Below are positions 47,801 to 60,200 of a stretch of 64,000 nucleotides of DNA, piece by piece. Below the pieces are notes generated by a model that was not told the DNA's origin, ran no database searches, and saw nothing but the letters and a program-made list of their open reading frames with translations. Made by a program: the position numbers and the translations under genes. This DNA comes from Apostichopus japonicus (Eukaryota > Echinodermata > Holothuroidea > Aspidochirotida > Stichopodidae): NCBI RefSeq assembly GCF_037975245.1, contig NC_092576.1:27541611-27605610 (forward strand), in the 5' to 3' direction. Positions within the stretch are counted from its first letter, which is position 1; each line of letters starts with the position of its first letter.

Positions 47801-50800
47801 AGTCATCTCCTACTGGATGGTAGGACGGTGCGCTGTAAGTTCACAATGCTAAAAGGAACAAATGTCCTTCTGAAAAGACGATAATACCAACAAACTCTCT
47901 GATTTTTTGCTGTGTGGTTTAGTTCTACACTTCATCTCGGTGCTTTCGTTTATGGCTTTATCAGCTTCCACTAGATCGACGTGGATTTCGACGTGGATTT
48001 ATAACTTGTCAAGTTGAGAATGTGACAAAATATTAAAAGGAAGAAACCAGTAATTGTGGTTGATAATGAATTGTGAAAAGTGATTCAGATTACAAATATT
48101 TCCGTTTCAACTTTTGTTTATCTTTGGGATGTTTATATTCGATTTGTATCGCTGTATTAATTGGTACTGTAGTTGCAATGTGCAAAAAAGTAATATGAAC
48201 ACAATATAAATGGCAAAACTACACTGGAGACTGCATGTTAAGGTCTAGCTTCATTCATACCGACCACATGGTCTTGTCAACACATTCCCATATCTCTCAA
48301 AACAGGCAAAACTTTCAAGACAGGCAAAATCAAATTTGTATCAACCTTTGAGATCTTGTGAACACATTCAGCCCATTATTATATCATTATATATGTCACA
48401 GTTAAGTATCTCTTTTAGTATCATTTAGTTCATTTTTGGTAATTTTAAAACTCATATTTTTTTTTTCAACGATAAAAGTTTGAAAAGAGACCTAGGCTCT
48501 GACTCGACACTGAACTGAGGAAAAAGTAAAACAGAAGGAAAATGCCCAAGAAAGCGGCTGGACATGCAGACTAACAACTTGAATCACACTTAACAACTCC
48601 ATTCCCCCCTCTGACCCCCACCCTTTCATTGAGGCTGTGACCATTTGATCATGGTGGTAGCAGGCCAAGGAAAAGTCCTGCAACAGAAGCGAGAGAGATC
48701 CCATTTCTTGCAGCAATTTCAGATATTTTACGGAGTTGACTTACAAGTTCGCCGCTTCCTTCTCTTCGTCTCTGGCCTTCAACGATTGTATCCACTCGCT
48801 GCTACAGTTGAATCCTGTCAGACCCTTGGATACCTCCAGCAAGAAGGAACCTACATCAGCCTGAACTGCCAGGGCTGGTCTCCACATGACACCGGCATTC
48901 TGAACAACAATAACAACAGCAGAAATAAGATCGATTAAAATTGATTAGAAATTAGAAATTAAAATATTATGAATGACAGGAAACTGGTAGATTGGCCACA
49001 AGAGAGCCAGTTGGGACAGTTTCTTCATGCTAATAGATAGAAACATGAATATTCATACAATATATCTATGTCTCTGAATATGCATAGAGAGTCCTCTAAA
49101 TGTAATGAATATGTATATACTTACAAGAAGAAGTTGACTCTTGTTTCTGTTGACAGCTATGATCTTGGATCGTTTACTGAGCACTCGACCGTAGTTAAGT
49201 CTGAAGTCAGGAACAGCACCTGGGAAGTGGGAGACATTACAAAAAAGGGGGTTGAATGCCTTGGAAGCACAGCACATAAGTGAACCACTGGAGGAAGGGT
49301 TCTCAAATTCATCACAGATAGGGTCTCATTGGGGGTGCGTGCAGTGCGAGAATGTTACCAGTTAATAGGCTGGGGTAGATAGGTGTGCATAGGTACAGGT
49401 CGGTGAGGAGTGAAGTAAGTCCAGAGTAGATACCAGTCACTTCACCCAACTCCATTCATTTTTCTGGTGATTTTTCTGACCGGAGTCTGGTCGTCGAATA
49501 GTCGGTTTCCGAATTACCTCACCGGGAAGAATTTTACAAGGTTCTCCCTATCGTATTACTCTTGATATTCAGAGGTTGACAAATGCCTTGTCGAAACAAT
49601 GCAAACACGTCTCATGAGAAATCAGATTTAAAAAAAACAAGAGAGAAACGCCAAAAGGGTTTTCCAAGAAAAATGTTGAAAAGGAAAGATGACAACCTGA
49701 CGATAATTTGCATATTGTATCTACAAGCGATCTGAATTATTACTGATATACTGATATATACCATTAAACAGTAAACCTTCAAGAATGTTGTAAGTGTACA
49801 GGTTTTATATTACTACTCCTGCTACATTCTTAAAATAAGGAAACTTTCAATATCATCTCCAAACCAGTACCGTCGTATGTAGTATATTTTAAGGCACATT
49901 TTATATGTAGCATATTGTAATGCACATTTTGTATATAGCATATTTCAATGCACATATTAAATGCAGAATATTTTAATGCACATTTCGTATGTATCATATT
50001 GTATTGCACATTTGGTATGTATCATATTGTAATGCACAATTTGTATGTAGTATATTGTAATGCACATTTTGTATGTAGCATTTTGTAATGCACATTTTGT
50101 ATGTAGTATATTTTAATGCACATTTTGTATGTAGTACATTTTAATGTACATTTTGTATGTAGCATATTGTTATGCACATGCAATATATTTTATATATTTT
50201 GTATGTATCATATTGTAATGCACACTTTGTATGTAGTATATTTTATTGCACATTTTATATATAGCATATTGTAATGCACATTTTGTATGTAGTACATTTT
50301 AATGCACATTTTGTATGTAGTATATTTTAAGGCACATATTAAATGCAGCATATTTTAATGCACATTTTGTATGAAGCATATTTTAATGCACATATTAAAT
50401 GCAGCATATTTTAATGCACATTTTATATGCAGCATATTGTAACACACATTTTGTATGTAGTACATTTTAATGCACATTTTGTATGTATCATATTATATTG
50501 CACATTTTGTATGTATCATATTGTATTGCACATTTGGTATGTATCATATTGTAATGCACAATTTGTATGTAGTATATTTTAATGCACATTTTGTATGTAG
50601 CATATTGTTATGCACATTTGGTACGTATCATATTGTAATGCACATTTTGTATGTAGCATTTTGTAATGCACATTTTGTATGTAGAATATTGTAATGCACA
50701 TTTTATATGTAGTACATTTTAATGCACATTTTGTATGTAGTATATTTTAATGCACATGTAAATGCAGCATATTGTAATGCACATTTTGTATATGTAGTAT

Positions 50801-51155
50801 ATTGTAATGCACATTTTATATGCAGCATATTGTAATGCACATTTTGTATGTAGCATATTGTTATGCACATGCAATATATTTTATATATTTTGTATGTATC
50901 ATATTGTATTGCACATTTGGTATGTGTCATATTGTAATGCACAATTTGTATGCTAAACTAGAGTACTGTACTGTACACGGTAATAAGGCGGTCCTACAAA
51001 TCACTCCACTCACATGTTGACAATTTTACTCATTAAATCTCCTTTTGGTGAGTTCAATTCGACCCCCTTCAGTACGTTCTGGTAGTCGTAGAGGACGTCA
51101 ATGGGGAACTCAACGAATACTGGACCTGGAAGTATAAATGTTATGAGTTATATAG

Positions 51156-51220
<65 letters not shown>

Positions 51221-54200
51221 TCATATTAGAATAGTATAATTTAGTTAATTTGAATGTTTATGACAGAAGAAGTCAATCTGTCAGCTGTTTATTTTAGAAA
51301 GTTTTTCAAGTAACTTTAACTTTAGTCAATCCTGGTTGTTGTTGTTGGAAAGTAGTATCCAGGGATGTAGGACAATTTACATAAACCCTAATCCCTCTAT
51401 TCACTACAAAAGTACAAGGTAGCATAATTGAGTATGTATACAAAAGAAACATCACCAGGTCAGGGCATAGTTAATATAATACAAAGGTACAGGGTAGCAT
51501 AGCATAGCTAGTGCACACAAAAGAAACCTACCAGGGCAGTACATAGTCAAGATGACAATGTATTGTATTGCCAAGTTATGCTAATTGATGCACTATTAAT
51601 TATGCGTGACATCACATCCAGCCAGTGAAGTGAGTGTTGGATAAGATTTTTATTCACTCTCCAAAATACCATCATCGGATTGAGTCCTGCTATATCTCTT
51701 AGCTGAAAAAGACGGAGCTACAGTAATGTGATTTTCATATCATGGGGCACTATATAAGATACCTGTATTGAAGCCTGGGCTAGTATACTGTAATTTATAA
51801 CTGGCATTTTACTGTAAAATCTGAAAACACAATTATTTCCTGGAGACTCCAGATTCATTCAATATGTAGTGTTCTGGATAGGGAAGCTTGTCGGCAGAGT
51901 TGGAATGAGAGTACATTACCTGACCGGATAAAATAAGCTGTATTGCAGAGCTCGTCTGACAGTTTAAGAACTGGCACCATTGTAAGTAGAAACTTGTTAT
52001 ATAAATATGTTCTGTATATGTAATATTTGGGATGCAACCACTTTAAAGTTTGTATACTTTTGGAGGTGCACAAATGTCAGTTTAATTTTGTGTAGTAATT
52101 TTTCATTATGTTGGATAGTAAAAGTCACGCCTTAATTGACTTTCCTTAAGAAAGTGGATGTTTGCTATGATTGTAATAGTGATGGTGACTTTTATAGCAC
52201 TAAAAATTAATTCAAACTAATCTTGGCAGAGAGTGGTTATATGTTTAGTGTAGTGAACATGAGGTTAGTGTGCATAAAGGAAAGTTATGATGTGCTCACC
52301 ATAGCTTTGGAGTAGGAATGTATATATGTTTGAGTTTAACCAATTTTTTGTTTGTATGTGGAACAAACTAAACTTTGTTCAAGATTCATATATGGGTTAT
52401 TGTTACAATTTTTTTATTATAAATTTTTGCAACATATTTAGTATATTGTATTTGGACAAAGTACTATCAGAGAATTTGATTGTGTATTTTGTTCCGATAC
52501 AGTGCCACTCTCCTCACATTGAGTCGAAGACCGGAAGCTTTTGAGGATAGTTTTTTCACCGACTATAACACCTACCACAACCTGATATCAGCAACCGCAT
52601 GTCAACAAGTATTGTCAACATCTTTAGGCAATATTCGTCATAGTGACAACTCAGAATTCATTTTTCTTAAGATAATTGTTAAATCAGAATTTCATGATGT
52701 AAAGGGGGGAAAGCTCTTCAGACTAGAAGAGGTAGTCTCATTCTTTTGTAGAGAAAAGAATATCCTATAAATATATATATTAAGACTAAATTTATACGTA
52801 CCAGTTTGCTCTCTCGCAATTGAAAAAGATCCAGGGGTATCAAAACTTTGGAAAGTCTTAAACTTTTCAGTAGTTAAGCTAAATCTAGCATATACCATCC
52901 TCTGGTAAAGATTGCGCCAAAGCAATCCGTTATCTCTAAGTATTCAGGAGTCATATGTGTTCTTAAGGAGTATTACAGAGCGTTGTAACCTTTATTTTCC
53001 ATGTTCCTTTTTTTATTCTTTTAAGGAGAAAGTTCCTCCTCAATAAATACATAAGAAGTTGAATTTATAAAACTTGTTCTGTATCATTAGTTGGTTGGAG
53101 TATTTCTTTTTTACATTGCATATTGATTTTGGATAGCCGCTAGGCGAATGTGTCGCATTGCCACTTGCATTCTTTTTGTGGGTGACATTTCATTTTTTAT
53201 ATTTATATATATATATATATATAAATATAAATATAAAAAATGAATATGTAGCAAGTGGTATGACAGACATATATAAATCAATAAAGAATAACACACCAGA
53301 AAAATTCCACTTCACGACCGGTTTCGTCCTTTTGGGACTCATCAGGCGAAGGTAGGAATCAAACCACGGATCTTCGTGTCACGAACCGAAGTCCGTACCA
53401 CTCGACCACAGTGATTCTACTGGTGTGTTAAAGCGTATAAATTGGCTTTGAATAACTGTCATTAAGGGCGTATTACCCAAGTGTTATGATTGTACAGAGT
53501 GCACCCCTGGCGCTGGCAATTTTACACAGAATAACCACTCTTTAGGCAAGCCAAGCCGTAAATAAGAAATGAATATGTAGCAAGTGGTATAACAGATATA
53601 TATAAATTAATAAAGAATAACACACCAGAAAAATTCCACTTCACGACCGGTTTCGTCCTTTCTGTCATACACACTATAGTCACTCAGTGCAGGAGGATAC
53701 TGTACATTCAATATGATGACATCTGAAGGATACAGTCACTGTGTGACACCTCAGACAGGAAAGCAGTCACATTGTGACTGCACCAAAGTCAGAGCTACCA
53801 GAAGTTAATATCACAAATGTTTAGATCCTATTTAACACAAAATCTTAAAATTTGGTGTTGGGGGTTTGTTAATGAACTTAAATACAAAATGTGACTGACT
53901 TGACATCAATGACTGAATATTCATAAGTTTAACCTAATTTTACTTACCTGGCGTATCAGACGGGGCCACCCGTATGGCCTCCCTCAAGACTGGGGCGATA
54001 TCTCGGACAGTTTGGACCGCTGCGCAAAACTTGCAGAGCGGTTTAAATAACGACATCTGATCTATATCTTGGAGGGCACCTCGACCCTGAAAATGAAGGA
54101 TAAATCAGCTAGTATAAGGGCATACTGTACAATGATCTCTCTCCCTGATTAAGGAACATTTTGCAATGAAGCTTTGAGCAACACGGTGTGTCCCCCCCCC

Positions 54201-57200
54201 CGTTTCATCTGAACTCCAAAAAGGGGAGGCAGATTTAAAGCATCAGGTACAGTAGGGTGGGAGGGAGAGAACATCCACTTGTTTTATCCCAACATTTTGA
54301 CTTTTGAGATGAATAAAAAACCAAATTTTTGCACCTCCTATTTCAGCGAAGCGTCTACACAGTAGGCTATGATTAATCAGGACGGTGATAATGATTTTGC
54401 TAAAATCTGCTTAATTTTAATATCTTAAACTGCAAACTTTGCACAGATTGTCTTTATGTCAAACACTTCGGTCTCGTACTCTAAAATATTACACAGCACA
54501 CACATTATTAACAACATTTTGCTTGTAAAAGCACCATTGCTCACTCAATCCCCCCCCCCCTCATAAAGACCCTAGGTCTGGTATACATACATTTTGTACT
54601 GTTTGTGTCTTGGTTGTGGGAGGTGGGGAATCATGGAAACCAGTTTGTATCCACAGCAGAACCATAAACCACATTCGCCCTACTGTATGCAAACCCCCTT
54701 CAACTACTTTAGGCCTACACATGTCCCTATTCCCAGTTAGCTTACAAGGGTTAATCAAGACAGGCAGACATCACCCTAGAGTCCTATTGTCCTACTGTAC
54801 TGTACAGTAGTTCAACACTCATCCCATTCTTGTTTTTTTCTCTCTCTTGCAGATATCTCCAACTGCACCTGTGTAGCTGTAGATAGTCCACCCATTCTGT
54901 ACGTGGCTTGGGGTCAAATTCACTCCAGCCGGAAGCATAGATCTACACTAAGAGATCATTGAGCTTGTCCATACAACATTACAGTACTCTAAGTTCAATT
55001 GGCTAAACTGGTGCCTAAGAAAGTTCTTTCATTTACCGTACAGTATGTTGTTGACCACATTGTAGTATTGGCCACCTACTGTGAAGAGCCTACAATACAG
55101 TATAATGCCATACTGTATGTACAATGTCGACCACTTTGTAGCATTGCCCCCCCCCCCCTTATTGTGAAATGACTACAATACAGTACAGAACAGTATAATG
55201 CCATACAGTACAATGTTGACCACATTGTACATATTGTTGGCCCCCTACTGTGAAAATCCTACACTACAGTATAATGTAGACCATGTTGTATTGGCCCCCT
55301 ACTGTGAAAAGCCTACAAATACAGTATAATGTCGAACACGTTGTATTGGCCACCTACTGTGAAAAGCCTACAAATACAGTATAATGTAGACTAGGTTGTA
55401 TTGGCCACCTACTGTGAAAGCCTACAATACAGTGTTATGTAGACCACGTTGTATTGGCCACCTACAGTACTGTGAAAAGCCTACCATACAGCATTATCCT
55501 GATATGAAAATTTGGTTCCCATCAAGACCCAAATGGAATGTCCCATCTACGGCAATGTCGAGAAGTCTTTTGAGAAACAGCTGTGCTGACTACGAGATGG
55601 CAGATGAAGGAAGTGGATCATAAGGCCCGAATGTGGGTGTAACTGAGAGGGGGGGGGGGGGGTGTGTGCTTCTTGTGGAGTAGAGACATGCATCCTGGGA
55701 GAAGTGATGTAAATATTTTTGTACCTTTAATAGCGAAACAGCTGCTCCTCCCATTAACAGGACCGGAGTCTCGGCCATCTGTGCGTTCTTCACCGCTGTG
55801 ATGGTGTTTGTGAGACAGGGGCCCGCGGTCACCACAGCTCTACCGATGGCACCGGTCATCCTGGCCACTGCATCGGCGGCAAAGACAGCCGTTACCTGGG
55901 AAACGAAGATTGAAACAATTTGACTGAAGTACTATAGCAGAACTACTGTACAAACACTGTTATAGCTGGCACTGGAGCAGATATAGGAATTTATGATATC
56001 AAATTGGATTTCTCATAAACAAATAAAGTCATAGATATATGTGATGAGACAAGTGAACATCAAACCAGCTGTCTGTTTTCATACAGCTCTGTCATGATTG
56101 TTTTTCCATATTTTTCCCAATACGAAAAACATGTGTAGACACTTTGGGTGGTAGAATGAGAAGGAGGTCACTGACCGGATCTGACCGGTCACTGAGGGTG
56201 CACAGTGTTAAAAGATTACCAGGGCATACTAGACACGGTAGAATGCGGTGCTAAGGTTGTGTGGAGACAGGTAAGCAGGGGACGAAGTTAATGTTTAAAT
56301 TACAAATCTCAACTTTTGGGAACCACATAAATACAGTATTGTTCATACACATCCTCATACCATACTGTAGGATAATAGTTTTGGTCCCCAACATGAAAAG
56401 TAAGTCACACATTGGAGAGCTGTGAGTGTGCTGAGTCACTGTTAACAGACTGTACATCCCTTGTTATACAACTTACGGTAGAGCCTATAGACCCATCTAC
56501 TGTACATTTTTCACTGTCAGAACCTTCTTGAATAGTAGGTGATTGCTTCTGTTATTACGTTCTACCCAGATGGCACCTATGTTCTACAGTAGTAGCCAGC
56601 CTGCTGTTACCTCTTGTTGTTATTATTGGAATTATGGTATTTTGACAAATCACATTTTTGGGGCCTGAACATTGTTTTATCTCTGACTGAGTATGCTTGG
56701 ATCTCAGAGAGGGGTTCACCCGGTTGACCAAACAGCCTTTAGTGTTCATGTTTTGTAGGCAGGTTCTGTATGCATTAATCTTGTATTAGTAGGAGGCGAA
56801 CCATATATTTGTTGGTATTTAATGACCTTTACATGCATAACTGTACAGTCAAAAACTTTATGAATGTTTAGACTAGTTGATAGACAAGTTTAAAGGTGAT
56901 AGGTCTGTTTTCTACTGTATACAGCAAACAGTGTACAGTTCATGACAGATATATTTCCATGACGAACGAAGTAGATAAATATGTTCAGTGTGATTGATGT
57001 TACGATGGCGTGTGCAACTTAAAGAAAATGTATGGAGGGAGAAAAAAACAAAATTCTAGACAACCGCATGTGCTTACTAAAATCTACAAGCAAACCATTC
57101 TATGGAACTATAAAGTCTGTAAAGAGTTTTAGAGGAAAATTGTCAAAGTTAGACTGATTTCACTACATGATACAGAAGGAGATAAACTGTACAAAACTGT

Positions 57201-60200
57201 TAGAGCAAGTAGATGAGAAAGTGTAACAGTTAGTGAGAGGACAGGTGAACAAGGAAAGCACAGTATATACTTGAGTGTGATTCAGTCAACAGCACTACTC
57301 CAGATAGAGGGTGCTCAGGTTGTGGGGAGACAGGTAAGCGAGGAACAGAGTAAATCATTTATCGGTACATTGCACAGCAATTTGCTGTGCAAAAGCAGGA
57401 AATTGTTATCCAAGTGCAAAGATGTATGTATGGTATATGTAAGCAGCTTTTGTAAGCATGTAACCATAGTATTTTACACAGGAACCATAGTATTTTACAC
57501 AGAATCCAGGGTAGTTTACACAGAATCCAGGGTAGTTTACACAGGAACCAGGGTATTTTACACAGGAACCAGGGTAGTTTACACAGGAACCAGGGTATTT
57601 TATAAGACAGGAAGTTGAAAAAGCCTGTTACTGTACACTGTACTGTTGATGTACCAAATTTTAACACTTAACTGTTTTTTTTTTGAATTATTGCCCTGGT
57701 GATTGAAACAGTGAGGTTATGTGTAAAATTATATATATATAGTAGAGTGTTGTGGTCAAGTGGTAAAAGGCAGTGGGCTTGTAAAATAAGGTTTGCAGGT
57801 TTGAGTCCTGGCCAGATCATTGCGTTGTGTCCTTGGGCAAGGCATTCCACTGCATCGTTACCCAGGTCACCAGGTGTATCAATTGGGACTTGTGAGGTAA
57901 CTTGTAAATATACAGTAGTCCCACGCACCGGTTTGCAGCTGCACCCTATGGGAAATCCCCCAAAGGACACATAGGACGGGGGTTGTGCACTGTAGTGCCC
58001 CAGAAGGGATTGTTTGAATTGTGCACACTTTGGTGGGTGGGTGTGACGACAAGTTAACAATGACCAGGGGTTAAGTGTTGTAAAGTACTGTACTCCTGTG
58101 ATGACCCTTGGCCTTGGCCCTGACTGTAAAACCTTCAATTTTCAACTAAAGCACTGATAATACAGTGAACTGCTGTAAACTGTATCTCTCTATTTGGATT
58201 CCATCATTGTACAGTTGCAGGTACAGTACAGTATGACACCATTAACTAGCTAAATAGCTCATTAAAGTCTCTGAAATGAAAATATTGTATAAAGCTATGC
58301 ACCCAAGCATCACAACCTATGTACCAGTTGATTGTTCATACAATTATACATGTTTTGTTTTTAAACAACCATCTGTTAGTATTGTCCAAAGAAATTTGGG
58401 CTCTTTTGAGAAGAACTTAGTATCTTTTTCTTTAAAAGAAAGAAAGATAAAAGTTCATAATTAAATGTGTTTTATTATGTTTTGCATAGACAGGCCTACA
58501 GTAGTTTGTGATTGTACAGTATATATACAGTATACTACTTAAGGTTCATTTATCAAAAACAAAACAAAATGTCCCATGGTCTGGACGGACAAGCAGTTTT
58601 GAAGACTTTGCGGCCCGGGCTAGGATATAGCGTCCCGGCCACGGAATTCTGTGTATTTGTAACAATGCTGGCATTACTTAAGAGTGCTAATTATTGTCAA
58701 AATAGATCTACAGTACTGTACAACTCTGATGCATACTGTACAGGTGCAGTATACATTATGTGCTCAGGCTATTAATAACTGCAAGCAAACACTGTAACTG
58801 TAACGTAATGTAACATACTGTTACATATTGTACTGTATCAATGATAATACTGTAACTCTACTTTTCTAAGATTGGTGGTCCGTTCCCCCCCACCCCCCTC
58901 CCTCTACACTCTCCTAATGAAGAATAAAGAAAAACAGGGATTACATTTGGAGAATTTGAAAACACTTTTTTCTTCTCGCATAATAATACATGTATGGCGG
59001 CAAACGTTACTTGGCTTTGCAAGGAGTCTGCCTTACCATGACGACCTATTAAGGCCCGGTCACACTATACCGATTTTTTATCAAAATGCTATCCGATTTT
59101 TCCCTAGGAACCAGTTTTCGTTCGGGTCTTCTAGCCACTGTGATAAAGGACCTGATTTGCTATCTGTTGAGCCATTCCGATGTGGAATTAGCCCTCTCCT
59201 AACTTTTGATATTGACTCTGTTTCCTTTTATCGGATAGCTATCCGATTTCTCTTCCGATTTTTATCATTTTTCGATGTGACGTCACTTCAGAATGTAGTC
59301 CGTTCCAGATCTGGAGTAGGTTTTCGAATATTCCACTGCAGTCATTACATTCACTACCACAAACCTCACTCTTCGACCTATAATCGGAAAAATCGGTCCG
59401 TTTTCCGATAAAATATCGCTGTAGTGTGACCAGGGCTTTACCGTGGCTTACCTCATGCCTCGTGTTTATCACTCGGATGCCTTCTCTCTCCGCTGCGACG
59501 TTAATCGGTGAAATGTGACCTCCGCATAGTGTGAAGAGGAACTTGACCCCATGAGCTTTCAGAACCTCAGCCACGATGTCACCTCCATTACTCTTGCTGT
59601 TTACAGCAGGCTATGAAAATATGAAAAAAGCAAATTATTATGAAATGTGATTGCAAACTGAGGGGAGGGAGGGGATGGGGGGAGGAAGGAGGGGATGGGA
59701 GGGGAAGGAGGGGATGGGAGGGAGGTGGGGGAGGGGCAGGGATGTGGGGTTTTGAATGTAATGCGGTACTTGACCCCATGAACATTCAGAACCTCAGCCA
59801 CGATGTCACCTCCATTACTTTTGCTGTTTACAGCAGGCTATGAAAATATGAAAAAAAGCAAATTATTATGAAATGTGATTGCAAACTGAGGGGAAGGAGG
59901 GGATGGGAGGGGAAGGAGGGGATGGGAGGGAGAAGGTGGGGGAGGGGCAGGGATGTGGGGTTTTGAATGTAATGTGGTACTTGACCCCATGAACTTTCAG
60001 AACCTCAGCCCAAGGGTTGAAATAAGCGGGCGCCCAGGCGCTATTCGCGCCCGCAAGCACTAAAATAGCGCCCCTGGACATGAAAATACAATACGCACAG
60101 GCGCTACTTTGTTGGCAAATATGCGCCCGCATACTCCTGTAAATATCAGCCTTATCATGCACTGCACCGAAGCCTGAAACTACATTGCATGCTAGTGCTA

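Noticed and set aside
49880..50960. ORFs of 60-80 codons repeating MHILYV-type peptides
   Set aside because: They are translations of a 28-bp tandem array and appear on both strands.
57271..57667. ORFs of over 100 codons on both strands with repeating 7-residue peptides
   Set aside because: The 21-bp tandem repeat keeps all frames open; there is no gene structure.
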